DNA of 64,000 nt, from contig JBPXJS010000008.1 of assembly GCA_051715425.1 (NCBI GenBank), positions 1-64,000 of the forward strand, read 5' to 3'. Positions 1 to 8,922 of this stretch are shown piece after piece (position 1 is the first letter of the stretch; every line of letters begins with the position of its first letter). The translations under genes and the position numbers were made by a program. Source of the DNA: JAJTFA01 sp051715425 (lineage in GTDB: Bacteria; Bacteroidota; Bacteroidia; UKL13-3). The notes under the pieces were generated by a model. The model saw nothing but the letters and a program-made list of their open reading frames with translations. It was not told where the DNA came from and made no database searches.

Positions 1-79
1 ACAACCGGCCACTTTTTTGCATCACCGAATCGGGTGCAAAAAAACGGTAACGCGTTTGGGCCTGTGTTGTTTGGTTCAT
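1..79 (-). CDS. Possible N-terminal fragment of a gene cut by the window edge
   Basis: Reading leftward from an ATG at 77-79 (or an in-frame ATG pair at 89-94), the frame stays open to the edge of the window and encodes about 26 residues beginning MNQTTQAQTRYRFF. A weak -7-like TATATTCG lies upstream on the same strand (145-152). This is too short to assign a family. It could be the start of a real gene continuing outside the window or a chance open frame. Confidence 0.3.
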   Translation of the reverse strand, partial: MNQTTQAQTRYRFFAPDSVMQKSGRL

Positions 80-94
80 AGCTGTTATCATCAT

Positions 95-548
95 CAGGAA
101 TGATGTCAATACTGAACATTTCAGAAATGACGTTTTCAAGGGCGCGAATATATTATGAAGAAACTTAGCATGGTGGTAGGGAAAACCCGCCTTTTGGGTT
201 TTATTCGTTTAACCATCAAATCCGGTCTTGGAAATCAATGTTTTATTTTTTCTACAAAAATTATTTACGTCCGACCAATGACCAAAAGGGGCAGATAAGT
301 GTGAAAATTTTAACTGTTCGTTAACTTTTGTTTAGTTTTTAAACGCAAAAAATAAAATGAATGAACTGCATTTACAGAAAATTTTTTCTCTGGTTTAGAT
401 CAATAAATTTATACTATTTGAAACGCTCTATAAAATAAACAGATATGGCTTAAGAAATAATTAAGGAGGTAATTAGATCACAGAGCAACAATGTTCGGTG
501 AAATACACAAATTAAAAAGCAGGCTAAACGTTCCTGAAAAACTGAGGA
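95..548. other. Intergenic region, no convincing gene
   Basis: About 450 bases, AT-rich from about 300 onward, without an ORF of normal coding character. A perfect AAGGAGGT at 463-470 precedes a 21-codon plus-strand frame (ATG at 491, protein MFGEIHKLKSRL...), but the 20-base gap is too long for a normal Shine-Dalgarno, and such sites are little used in Bacteroidota. It may hold promoters for genes outside the window. Nothing else was recognised. Confidence 0.4.
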
Positions 549-1010
549 TTAGCTGATTAATCCTTTTTCTCTCGCGGTTTTTACTGCCTGCATGCGGCTC
601 CCGACATCCAGTTTTTCGAAAACCCTTGAAGAATGCGTTTTGATGGTGTTGAGCGATACAAACAAGGCATCAGCTATTTCCTGGTTACTCAATCCCTTTG
701 CCATTAATTGCAATACCTCCAACTCACGTTTACTTAAGCCGGTGGCATCAAATTCTTTTTGGTTAAATGCAAAGGTTTTCTCAGGAATTCTTATCTCCTT
801 TTCAACCACAATGGTCTCCACTTTGGGTTTGGTTAGTTTTAAGGCCAGCCAGATTCCAATTCCGGTAAATATGATCGCTATGGCACCTGCATAAATCTCG
901 AAAGCATGATTATAAATCACAAAACGCAGCTCCAGCCATTTTAATAAAAACAGGAGAATAGCCATGGCAAAGCCATATAAAACAGTTTGTTTAGAAAATT
1001 TCCATACCAT
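549..1010 (-). CDS. Membrane-anchored LuxR-type HTH regulator
   Basis: A 153-residue predicted transcription factor. Residues about 10-30 and 38-60 form two hydrophobic membrane segments, followed by a linker and a LuxR/GerE-type DNA-binding domain at about 90-150. The family signature is visible: LSKRELEVLQLMAKGLSNQEIA, then the recognition-helix region SLNTIKTHSSRVFEKL. There is no receiver domain, so it is not a classical response regulator. Small two-TM-plus-LuxR proteins are common in Bacteroidota, but their signals are mostly unknown. It is divergent from the metallo-hydrolase gene at 1075. The DNA-binding call is firm; the regulatory target is unknown. Confidence 0.85.
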   Translation of the reverse strand: MVWKFSKQTVLYGFAMAILLFLLKWLELRFVIYNHAFEIYAGAIAIIFTGIGIWLALKLTKPKVETIVVEKEIRIPEKTFAFNQKEFDATGLSKRELEVLQLMAKGLSNQEIADALFVSLNTIKTHSSRVFEKLDVGSRMQAVKTAREKGLIS

Positions 1011-1037
1011 CAGGGTTGCTAAAATAAATAAATCCCA

Positions 1038-1068
1038 TTGTTATTCATGCTCATTTAAAATACTTTTG
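1038..1068 (+). promoter_or_regulatory. Bacteroidota-type promoter for the metallo-hydrolase gene
   Basis: TTG at 1038-1040, then 20 bases, then TACTTTTG at 1061-1068. This matches the Bacteroidota -33/-7 pattern (TTTG ... TAnnTTTG). The ATG at 1075 is only seven bases downstream, so the transcript would be leaderless or nearly so. The position rules against the in-frame ATG at 964, which would lie upstream of the promoter. Confidence 0.55.
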
Positions 1069-1074
1069 ATTTTA

Positions 1075-2487
1075 ATGAGCACCTTACAGATTCAGTTTTT
1101 TGGTGCTGCACGGCAGGTTACCGGCAGCAAACATTTAGTTACCACTCCATCAGGCAAAAAAATCCTTCTTGATTGCGGTCTTTTTCAGGGCAAAGCTCAA
1201 AACACGCGCGATTTGAACCGCCATTTTGGTTTTACACCACACGAAATAGATTACCTGGTTTTATCCCATGCCCATATTGATCATTCAGGCCTGATTCCAC
1301 GATTGGTGCGTGAGGGTTTCAGAGGAATTATATTTTGCACTCCGGCAACACTTTCGCTTTGTGAAATTATGTTAATGGATTCAGCACATATTCAGGAGTC
1401 GGATTTGAAATATGTGAATGAAAGACGCAAAAAACGCAATGAAGAAATGCTTGACCCTTTATATGATGCGGAAGATGTGGAAAAAGCACTGGATCTGGTA
1501 ACCCTGGTTGAGTATGATGAAGAACTTCAAATTGACCATGAAACAACACTTTTGTTTACCGATGCCGGCCACCTGCTGGGCAGCGCATGCGTGCACCTGG
1601 ATATTAAAACAGGACCTCATTTAAAAAAGAGAATAACGTTTAGTGGTGATATAGGTTGTTACGGACGCAAAATCCTGCGCGACCCGGAACCGTTTCGCCA
1701 ATGTGATATTTTAATATGTGAATCGACCTACGGTGACCGCCTGCATCCGGATCGTAAGAATGAAGAGGAACATTTGCTGGAAATAGTAAAACGGACTTGT
1801 GTGGAAAACCTCGGTAAATTAATTATCCCTGCCTTTAGTGTTGACCGTACCCAGGAAATTATTTACTCCCTGGATAGAATGGCGAATGCCGGAACATTAC
1901 CCAATATTAAAGTATTTGTTGATAGCCCCTTATCTGTTAAAGCCACAGCAACCATCAGAAAACATGAAGAGTGTTTTGATGAAGAGTTTATTGAATACAT
2001 CTCACATGATCCAAATCCCTTTGGTTTTAAAAACCTCAAATACATCAGCCTGGTTGAAGATTCGAAGGCGCTGAATGATATCAAGGAACCCTGTGTGATT
2101 ATTTCATCATCAGGTATGGCAGAAGCCGGACGTGTAAAACACCATATTAAAAACAATATTGGCAATGCCCAAAACACCATTTTGCTGGTAGGTTATTGCA
2201 CACCCGAAAGCCTTGGCGGGCGGTTAAAAGCAGGCAATAAGGTTGTGCGCATATTTGGAGAAGACTTTGAGGTGAAAGCCGGTGTAGAATCTCTTGAATA
2301 TTATAGTGCACATGGCGATTACGGAGAGATGTTTCGCCTGCTGGAATGCCAGGATAAGAAAAAAATAAAGCAGGTATTTCTGGTTCACGGAGAATATGAA
2401 ACACAACAAGCGTTTAAAGAAAAATTTATAGAACGGGGTTATAACCATATTGATATTCCGGCACATGGAGAACTATTTACTATTTAA
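1075..2487 (+). CDS. MBL-fold beta-CASP RNA metallo-hydrolase (YSH1/CPSF-like)
   Basis: A 470-residue cytoplasmic protein of the metallo-beta-lactamase/beta-CASP family (COG1236 type), which act as zinc-dependent ribonucleases or RNA-processing exonucleases. The zinc motif HAHIDH is at residues 65-70, with further conserved residues in GHLLGSA and FSGDIG, and the C-terminal FLVHGE. The RNA-specificity metallo-hydrolase region is present (SGMAEAGRVKHH). The longer open frame from 964 is rejected because a promoter lies at 1038-1068 and homologues begin near MSTLQIQFFGA. The stop codon abuts the ATG of the next gene, so the two are probably co-transcribed. The exact substrate cannot be read from the sequence. 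Confidence 0.9.
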   Translation: MSTLQIQFFGAARQVTGSKHLVTTPSGKKILLDCGLFQGKAQNTRDLNRHFGFTPHEIDYLVLSHAHIDHSGLIPRLVREGFRGIIFCTPATLSLCEIMLMDSAHIQESDLKYVNERRKKRNEEMLDPLYDAEDVEKALDLVTLVEYDEELQIDHETTLLFTDAGHLLGSACVHLDIKTGPHLKKRITFSGDIGCYGRKILRDPEPFRQCDILICESTYGDRLHPDRKNEEEHLLEIVKRTCVENLGKLIIPAFSVDRTQEIIYSLDRMANAGTLPNIKVFVDSPLSVKATATIRKHEECFDEEFIEYISHDPNPFGFKNLKYISLVEDSKALNDIKEPCVIISSSGMAEAGRVKHHIKNNIGNAQNTILLVGYCTPESLGGRLKAGNKVVRIFGEDFEVKAGVESLEYYSAHGDYGEMFRLLECQDKKKIKQVFLVHGEYETQQAFKEKFIERGYNHIDIPAHGELFTI

Positions 2488-3246
2488 ATGAAAGAATCGA
2501 AACGAAATATTTTGTTCCTTGTATTGGGTTCCTTTTTTATTGCCAATGCCATTATTGCTGAATTTGTTGGTGTTAAAATTTTCTCTGTAGAAGGTACATT
2601 GGGAATTACCCCTTTTGCCATTCAATTATTTGGCGATACCTACTCCTTTAATATGACAGCCGGAGTATTGCTTTGGCCGGTAGTATTTGTGATGACCGAT
2701 ATTATTAATGAATATTTCGGACGCAATGGGGTTAGGTTGTTTTCCTACATAGCAGCCGCCTTAATAAGCTATGCTTTTTTTGTGGTGTATGCTTCTATAC
2801 AAACCGCTCCCGCAGCATTCTGGCTGATAAAAGAAACAGCAGAGGGACCGGTGAACATGCAACAAGCCTTCAGCTCCGTTTTCGGGCAAGGTCTTTGGAT
2901 TATCATCGGATCACTGGTTGCATTTCTGGTTGGGCAGCTTATTGATGTTAGGGCATTCCATCACATCAAAAAACGCACAGGAGAAAAAGCCCTTTGGTTG
3001 CGGGCCACAGGTTCAACACTCATCTCTCAGTTAATTGATAGTTTTGTGGTATTGATTATAGCCTTTTACATTGGAGGAAACTGGCCACTTAAAATGGTGC
3101 TTGCGGTTGGTTTAGTGAATTACATTTACAAATTTATAGTAGCCGTATCACTAACGCCTGCACTATATCTCATCCACCAGGTGATTGATTCCTATCTGGG
3201 AAAAGAACTGGCACAACGGATGATGAAAGAAGCGCATGAGGAATGA
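2488..3246 (+). CDS. Queuosine precursor transporter, YhhQ family
   Basis: A 252-residue integral membrane protein of the YhhQ/VUT family (COG1738), known to import queuosine precursors such as preQ0 in Escherichia coli. The N-terminus (NAIIAEFVGVKIF), the segment VVFVMTDIINEYFGR and the central region GSLVAFLVGQLIDVRAFHHIKKRTG are characteristic; about six hydrophobic segments are seen. Its ATG directly follows the TAA of the metallo-hydrolase gene with no spacer, which indicates translational coupling. Length is slightly above the usual 220-240. No queuosine biosynthesis gene is nearby. It is followed at once by a repeat array. Confidence 0.9.
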   Translation: MKESKRNILFLVLGSFFIANAIIAEFVGVKIFSVEGTLGITPFAIQLFGDTYSFNMTAGVLLWPVVFVMTDIINEYFGRNGVRLFSYIAAALISYAFFVVYASIQTAPAAFWLIKETAEGPVNMQQAFSSVFGQGLWIIIGSLVAFLVGQLIDVRAFHHIKKRTGEKALWLRATGSTLISQLIDSFVVLIIAFYIGGNWPLKMVLAVGLVNYIYKFIVAVSLTPALYLIHQVIDSYLGKELAQRMMKEAHEE

Positions 3247-4034
3247 TGTGAAAATGTGTTGATGTGTTAATGTGCGGAGGTGTTGATGTGTACATCCAAC
3301 TTCGAACTAATAACTTCGAACTTCATAACTAATCACCCAACATTTTTTATTTACCGCAAAGGCGCTAAGGCTGATGTACAGATGTGAAAATGTGCAGATC
3401 TGCAGATGAACTTCGAACTAATAACTTCGAACTTCTTAACTTCAAACTGTGAACTTAAACTACCGCAAAGAAGCTAAGGCGCAAGGGGATGATGTGCAGA
3501 TGCGAAAATGTGTAGATGTGCAGATGAACTTCGAACTAATAACTTCGAACTTCTTAACCTCAAACTGTGAACTTAAACTACCGCAAAGACGCTAAGGCGC
3601 AAGGGAGGATGTGCAGATGCGAAAATGTGTAGATGTGCAGATGAACTTCGAACTAATAACTTCGAACTTCTTAACTTCAAACTGTGAACTTAAACTACCG
3701 CAAAGACGCTAAGGCGCAAGGGGATGATGTGCAGATGCGAAAATGTGTAGATGTGCAGATGAACTTCGAACTTCTTAACCTCAAACTGTGAACTTAAACT
3801 ACCGCAAAGACGCTAAGGCGCAAGGGGATGATGTGCAGATGTCCTCCAGGCAGGTAACATTTAAAACTAAAGAACTTCGAACCTCACGGGCCAAAAAACT
3901 TCGAACTAACAACTTCGAACTTCTTAACTAATAATTCAACATTTAAAACTCCACCTTCAGCATTTTCAAAATTTCGACTATCCAACCAATCACTGAGCAC
4001 TAAGCACCAGGCACTATTTTCAAATTCCCAACGC
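3247..4034. repeat. Modular intergenic repeat array, about five units
   Basis: Non-coding DNA made of recurring phrases in fixed order: GATGTGCAGATGCGAAAATG-like; AACTTCGAACTAATAACTTC-like; TTCAAACTGTGAACTTAAAC; ACCGCAAAGACGCTAAGGCG followed by CAAGGG. The ACCGCAAAG phrase starts at 3353, 3462, 3580, 3697 and 3801, giving unit lengths of about 109, 118, 117 and 104 bases. The last unit lacks a 14-base AACTAATAACTTCG piece. A degenerate leader (3247-3350) and tail (3843-4020, with CACTGAGCACTAAGCAC at 3991) use the same vocabulary. No ORF, tRNA-like fold or CRISPR-style spacer pattern is seen. Similar phrases recur in the matching block after the next gene. Confidence 0.9.
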
Positions 4035-4907
4035 CTATTTCTCCAGTACTTCTATAAAGTATCGGAATCCAATCATTGGGCCAAGTTCACGTTCAGGAAA
4101 CTCTTCGGTTGCGTCAAGGGTTAGGTAGTAACCAGGGCTTAAAAAATTACCCCCTTTTCTTCTGCCACGTTCATCCAACATTTCAGAAACGTTTCCTGCA
4201 ACATGATAACAGCCTAAAGAATTTGGAGCTATTGATTCACCTGCACCCATCAGATAAAAAGCGGAAAATGCCATTACGGAAACAGGTGATGTGCCATATT
4301 TACCAGACTCAATAAAGGCCAGATTTCCATTGTTATCTCTTTTTATTGTAAAGTCGTATACAACACCATAATTGGCTTTGTAACCCTTGCGCAGATCGAA
4401 GGTTTGGATACCCTCCCATGGATATAACCTAAATTTTCCGTTGCTCGTAAACATTCTTTTCCATTGTTGCTCTGATGGAAGCTTTACAAGTACTTTTTTG
4501 TATTTACGGGCAGGATCGTTGTTGTACTTTTCTGTAAGCCATTTACAAAACGCCACAGCAGCATCATAGGAGATATTTACAACAGGATGTTCTGCATAAG
4601 CCGGATGCCAGTGGTATACATTTACCAGGGGTTCATTATAAGATTCCTGCATACGCCAGCCGGTGCTATCCACTTCAAACCGTTTGTAATTTTGCAGATC
4701 ACCTTTGGATTTAAGTTCGTTTAAAAATTGCCTGTACTCCACATTCATCACCTCATATTTCCCGCACAGAAGGGTATCTGGGGTGATAGTAACCATGTTT
4801 TTGTCGAGGTATTTCGCCCAACCTTTTTTTAATGGTTTATAAACTTGCTGAGCATGTAACTGAGTAAATAGAAATCCGCTTAATAAGCAAACAAGAGTAG
4901 TTTTCAT
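4035..4907 (-). CDS. Secreted formylglycine-generating-enzyme-like (SUMF1) protein
   Basis: A 290-residue exported protein. An N-terminal signal peptide (MKTTLVCLLSGFLFTQLHAQ) supports the ATG at 4905-4907 over the longer frame from 4991. The rest resembles the FGE-sulfatase/SUMF1 fold: KYEVMNVEYRQFLNEL, PVVNISYDAAVAFCKWL, KLPSEQQWKRM, GNVSEMLDERGRRKGGNF and a final IGFRYF. In Bacteroidota such folds occur in gliding/T9SS proteins GldJ and GldK as well as in enzymes. The lipobox of those proteins is absent, and no active-site cysteine pair is obvious, so a structural or binding role is as likely as catalysis. The gene sits alone inside the repeat array. Confidence 0.8.
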   Translation of the reverse strand: MKTTLVCLLSGFLFTQLHAQQVYKPLKKGWAKYLDKNMVTITPDTLLCGKYEVMNVEYRQFLNELKSKGDLQNYKRFEVDSTGWRMQESYNEPLVNVYHWHPAYAEHPVVNISYDAAVAFCKWLTEKYNNDPARKYKKVLVKLPSEQQWKRMFTSNGKFRLYPWEGIQTFDLRKGYKANYGVVYDFTIKRDNNGNLAFIESGKYGTSPVSVMAFSAFYLMGAGESIAPNSLGCYHVAGNVSEMLDERGRRKGGNFLSPGYYLTLDATEEFPERELGPMIGFRYFIEVLEK

Positions 4908-5065
4908 AGGTTCAATATTAAAGGGTAAAACTTCTGAAACAAAATAGATATCAAATAACAAGAACCGATACCGCAACAGAGTAAAGTACACGATAACGAT
5001 GTATTAACTTATAACCTTAAATTTTATTGTATCTCATCTGAAATAAGCCTCTGCCACTCCAACAG

Positions 5066-5400
5066 AAATGTGTAGATGTGCAGATGAACTTCGAACTTCT
5101 TAACCTCAAACTGTGAACTTAAACTACCGCAAAGACGCTAAGGCGCAAGGGAGGATGTGCAGATGTGAAAATGTGCAGATGAACTTCGAACTTCTTAACT
5201 TCAAACTGTGAACTTAAACTACCGCAAAGACGCTAAGGCGCAAGGGATGATGTGTAGATGTGAAAATGTGCAGATGTGTAGATGAACTTCGAACAAAAAA
5301 ACTTCGAACTTCTTAACCACCCAACCAACCACAGCCCACCGTGCACTGAGCACTATGCACTGAGCACTAATGACAAATGCCCAATGACAAGTGACCAAAT
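5066..5400. repeat. Second block of the modular repeat array
   Basis: The same phrases as at 3247-4034 resume on the other side of the FGE-like gene, in the same orientation. ACCGCAAAGACGCTAAGGCG starts at 5126 and 5221 (95 bases apart), each preceded by the AACTTCGAACTTCTTAAC and AAACTGTGAACTT phrases. The block ends in a different phrase family, GCACTGAGCACTATGCACTG at 5342 onward and CAATGACAAGTGACC-like at 5380 onward. This is directly upstream of lysA, whose apparently longer ORF (from 5282) is only repeat DNA read in frame. Confidence 0.88.
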
Positions 5401-5443
5401 AATGCGTATCTTGCACCCTCATTTTAAAAATTATAATGGAATA

Positions 5444-6676
5444 ATGGAACTTGTAAACAATGCTTACGAAGCCGGTGGTGTACGTTTGACCGACATTGCA
5501 AACGAATTTGGCGCACCCGTTTATGTGTATGATGGTGAGAAAATAGTATCACAGTATAAACGTTTGAAGAACGCGTTTAAACCTCTGAACATAAAGGTAA
5601 AGTATGCATGCAAGGCATTAAACAATTCAGCTATTCTTAAGTTGTTAAAAAGTGAAGGAGCAGGATTGGATACTGTTTCTATTAATGAGTTGATGCTTGG
5701 TTTACGGGCCGGGTTTGCTCCGGAGGAAATTATTTTTACGCCTAACTGTGTAAGTTTTGCAGAGATAAAAGAAGCGGTTGCCAAAGGGGTTCATATCAAT
5801 ATTGACAATATCTCTATTCTCGAACATTTTGGGGCTGAATATGGAAATACGGTGCCATGTTGTATCCGTTTAAATCCACATATTCTGGCAGGTGGTAATT
5901 CAAAAATTTCAACCGGCCATATTGATTCCAAATTTGGTATCAGCATTTACCAGTTGAGGCATGTATTGAGGGTGGTAAAAACCTATAATATTAAAATTAA
6001 CGGGCTTCATATGCATACCGGAAGTGATATCCTGGATGCCGGTGTTTTTCTTCAGGGCGCTGAAATTTTGTTTGATGCCGCCAAAGATTTTCCTGATCTG
6101 GAGTTTGTTGATTTTGGAAGCGGATTTAAAGTTGCTTACAAAGATGGCGATGTAACTACCGATATTGATGAGCTGGGCAATGCTATTTCACAGCGTTTTA
6201 TGGAGTTCTGTAAAGAATACGGTCGCGACCTTGAATTGTGGTTTGAACCAGGCAAATTTATGGTGAGCGAGGCCGGATATTTTTTAACAGCCTGTAATGT
6301 GATTAAACAAACCACTGCAACCGTATTTGTTGGGGTAAACTCCGGTTTAAATCACCTCATCAGACCCATGTTATATGATTCGTACCACGAAATTGTAAAT
6401 ATCTCCAACCCTGAAGGGAAACAGCGCATCTACACTGTGGTGGGCTATATCTGCGAAACAGATACTTTTGGATGGGACCGTAAAATGAGTGAGGTGCACG
6501 AGGGAGATATCATCTGTTTTAAAAATGCAGGTGCTTATGGTTTTACCATGAGTTCCAACTACAATGCACGTTTCAGGCCTGCCGAGGTATTAATTTACAA
6601 AGGCAAGGCGCACCTCATCAGGCAAAGGGAAAACTTTGATGACCTGATAAAAAACGAAGTTGATATTCAATTATAA
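5444..6676 (+). CDS. lysA: Diaminopimelate decarboxylase
   Basis: PLP-dependent fold-III decarboxylase that converts meso-diaminopimelate to L-lysine, the last step of lysine synthesis. The start at 5444 gives 410 residues, normal for the family; upstream codons are repeat sequence. Visible motifs: KYACKALN with the likely PLP lysine at residue 57, HMHTGSDI, DFGSGF, WFEPGKFMVSEAG (family usually EPGR; the lysine version is seen in Bacteroidota-like homologues), CETDTFGWDR and AYGFTMSSNYNARFRP. A terminator follows 4 bases after the stop, so this is a single-gene unit. Related carboxynorspermidine decarboxylase is less likely given length and the CETDTFG motif. Confidence 0.93.
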   Translation: MELVNNAYEAGGVRLTDIANEFGAPVYVYDGEKIVSQYKRLKNAFKPLNIKVKYACKALNNSAILKLLKSEGAGLDTVSINELMLGLRAGFAPEEIIFTPNCVSFAEIKEAVAKGVHINIDNISILEHFGAEYGNTVPCCIRLNPHILAGGNSKISTGHIDSKFGISIYQLRHVLRVVKTYNIKINGLHMHTGSDILDAGVFLQGAEILFDAAKDFPDLEFVDFGSGFKVAYKDGDVTTDIDELGNAISQRFMEFCKEYGRDLELWFEPGKFMVSEAGYFLTACNVIKQTTATVFVGVNSGLNHLIRPMLYDSYHEIVNISNPEGKQRIYTVVGYICETDTFGWDRKMSEVHEGDIICFKNAGAYGFTMSSNYNARFRPAEVLIYKGKAHLIRQRENFDDLIKNEVDIQL

Positions 6677-6680
6677 AAAT

Positions 6681-6702
6681 ACGGGCTCCGGCCCGTTTTT
6701 TT
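6681..6702 (+). terminator. Intrinsic terminator of lysA
   Basis: ACGGGC-TCCG-GCCCGT stem-loop followed by a run of seven T, immediately after the lysA stop. Confidence 0.85.
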
Positions 6703-6749
6703 GTGCCTCATAAAATTTATATATATTGCTCTAAATAATTCATACCAAC

Positions 6750-8810
6750 ATGAAAAGAATACTTTATTTATTCCTCCTTTTGAGTGCCGGAGTTACCGCT
6801 CAGGAACGCCTTACCCCCGAAATGTTATGGAAATTTGGAAGGGTAGCCAATCCGCAATTATCGCCCGATGCCAAAAGCCTGTTATTTGAGGTAAAAAAAT
6901 ACGACCTGGGCGCCAATAAAGGAACAAATAATGTGTTTCTCACATCCCCTGCAGGAGGCAATCCTGTTCAGGTAACCGATGATGCCACCAATGCCTTTAG
7001 TACACGCTGGAGACCCGATGGTAAAAAAATAACCTTCCTCTCATCAGCCTCAGGAAGCGTGCAGCTTTATGAGATAAACCCTGATGGAAGCGGCAAAACT
7101 CAGGTTACCAATATTGAAGGCGGAATAAGCAGTTACAAATATTCCCCTACGCTGATGCATATAGCCTACACTGCCGATGTAAAACTGGATCGTACCGCTG
7201 CAGAAATGTATGGTGATTTGCCGGAAACCAAAGCCCGAATTATTGACGGATTATTTTACCGCCATTGGGATAGCTGGCACGATTACGCCTACAGCCATAT
7301 GTTTATTATTGGCTACAGCAATGGCGCGGTTACAGGTGAGTCAACCGATATTATGAAAGATGAAAAGTATGATGCCCCGCTACAACCATTTGGTGGAGAA
7401 GAGCAATACAACTGGAGTCCTGATGGCAAACGTTTGGCTTATACCAGCAGAAAATTGAATGGTACACAGGAAGCACTAAGTACCAACAGCGATATTTATG
7501 TGTATTTTATCGATTCGAAAAACACCACCAATATTACAGAAGCAAACTCAGGTTACGATACAGAACCGGCATTTTCGCCTGATGGAAAAAAACTGGCATG
7601 GTTAAGCATGAAAAGGATCAGCAACGAGGCTGACAAAAACAGGCTGATGATTTACCAGTTTGATTTCAGAACCACCACTGAGGTAACAGAGAAATTTGAT
7701 TATCCGGTTGAACAATTTGAGTGGACCGGAAATATAGCGTCAGGTAATAAACTCTATTTTATTGCCCAATATCAGGGAACCAGAAATATTTTTATGAGCG
7801 AGGAAAAGGTAAAAAAAACAGGAGCAGTTTATTCAGCAGTTGAACCTGTAACTACCGGAGACCATGATTATGTTTCGATAACAGCTAAGGCTCCGGATAA
7901 AAAAACTTTTGCCATGGTAGGTGCCAAACAACATATGAGTATGCCTACCGAGTTGTTTAATATAACCGCTAAAGGTGCTGAAACCCAAATTACCTTTACC
8001 AATAAAGCATTAACCGATAATATCAGCTGGGGTAAAGTGGAGAAAAGAATGATTACCACTACCGATGGAAAACAAATGCTTACCTGGGTTATTTTCCCTC
8101 CTAACTTTAATCCTCAGAAACGTTACCCTACCCTGCTATACTGCCAGGGCGGACCACAAAGCATGGTTAGCCAGTTTTTCAGTTACCGCTGGAATTTTCA
8201 GTTGATGGCCAACAACGGCTATATTATTGTTGCTCCAAACAGGCGCGGTGTTACCGGTTTCGGGCAGGAATGGACCGACCAGATTATAGGAGATTACGGT
8301 GGACAGTGTATGAGGGACTACCTGAGCGCCATTGATGAAGTGTCGAAAGATAACTATGTGGCTAAGGACAAACGTGCCGCAGTTGGAGCAAGCTTTGGCG
8401 GATACTCTGTATACTGGCTTGCCGGAAACCACCAAAAACGTTTTAAAACTTTTGTGGCCCATTGCGGCATGTTTAATACCGAGAGCTGGTATGGCAGCAC
8501 GGAGGAAATGTGGTTTGCCAACAATGATAACAAAGGTTCATACTGGAGCACTCCGCGTCCAAAAAACTTTGATCAGTCGCCACATAAGTTTGTTCAAAAC
8601 TGGGACTCTCCTATTTTGGTAATCCATAATGAAAAAGACTACCGTGTTCCGGTTTCACAAGGTATGGAGGCTTTTACAGCTGCACAATTAAAGGGATTGC
8701 AAAGCCGTTTCCTTTATTTCCCTGACGAAAACCATTGGGTTACCAAGCCTCAAAACTCCGTGTTGTGGCAAAGGGTGTACTTTGAGTGGCTTGATAACTG
8801 GCTTAAATAA
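6750..8810 (+). CDS. Secreted S9 family prolyl oligopeptidase-like peptidase
   Basis: A 686-residue exported serine peptidase. A signal peptide (MKRILYLFLLLSAGVTAQ) is followed by a WD40/PD40-like beta-propeller with repeated SPDGKKL-type motifs to about residue 400, and a C-terminal alpha/beta hydrolase. The catalytic triad is visible: Ser548 in GASFGGYS, Asp630 in NEKDYRVP and His662 in DENHW. The overall layout matches S9C/DPP-type enzymes that remove di- or oligopeptides from peptides in the periplasm. Upstream is the lysA terminator and downstream a strong terminator, so it is transcribed alone. Exact specificity (DPP5-like or acylaminoacyl type) cannot be decided. Confidence 0.93.
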   Translation: MKRILYLFLLLSAGVTAQERLTPEMLWKFGRVANPQLSPDAKSLLFEVKKYDLGANKGTNNVFLTSPAGGNPVQVTDDATNAFSTRWRPDGKKITFLSSASGSVQLYEINPDGSGKTQVTNIEGGISSYKYSPTLMHIAYTADVKLDRTAAEMYGDLPETKARIIDGLFYRHWDSWHDYAYSHMFIIGYSNGAVTGESTDIMKDEKYDAPLQPFGGEEQYNWSPDGKRLAYTSRKLNGTQEALSTNSDIYVYFIDSKNTTNITEANSGYDTEPAFSPDGKKLAWLSMKRISNEADKNRLMIYQFDFRTTTEVTEKFDYPVEQFEWTGNIASGNKLYFIAQYQGTRNIFMSEEKVKKTGAVYSAVEPVTTGDHDYVSITAKAPDKKTFAMVGAKQHMSMPTELFNITAKGAETQITFTNKALTDNISWGKVEKRMITTTDGKQMLTWVIFPPNFNPQKRYPTLLYCQGGPQSMVSQFFSYRWNFQLMANNGYIIVAPNRRGVTGFGQEWTDQIIGDYGGQCMRDYLSAIDEVSKDNYVAKDKRAAVGASFGGYSVYWLAGNHQKRFKTFVAHCGMFNTESWYGSTEEMWFANNDNKGSYWSTPRPKNFDQSPHKFVQNWDSPILVIHNEKDYRVPVSQGMEAFTAAQLKGLQSRFLYFPDENHWVTKPQNSVLWQRVYFEWLDNWLK

Positions 8811-8839
8811 ATAAACCAAATTGCTCAATAATTTATCAA

Positions 8840-8879
8840 ATAAACCTGCATCCTCACAAATGCAGGTTTATTTATTTAG
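8840..8879 (+). terminator. Intrinsic terminator of the S9 peptidase gene
   Basis: A perfect 13-base stem (AATAAACCTGCAT with ATGCAGGTTTATT) around a short loop, followed by T-rich sequence. The inverted repeat and its AT-rich flanks may also work in the reverse direction. Confidence 0.75.
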
Positions 8880-8922
8880 ATATTGGTATTATTTTTGGAA
8901 AGTGAGGTTCAAACAAACAATT

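Noticed and set aside
964..1074. Longer start (ATG at 964) for the metallo-hydrolase
   Set aside because: A -33/-7 promoter at 1038-1068 lies inside the extension and homologues begin near the ATG at 1075; the extension is also antisense to the LuxR-type gene start.
3247..4034. CRISPR array as an explanation for the repeats
   Set aside because: Units are built from several mutable phrases of varied length with no conserved palindromic repeat alternating with unique spacers, and there are no cas genes nearby.
5282..5443. Longer start for lysA
   Set aside because: The extra 54 codons are repeat-array sequence read in frame, not conserved LysA sequence.
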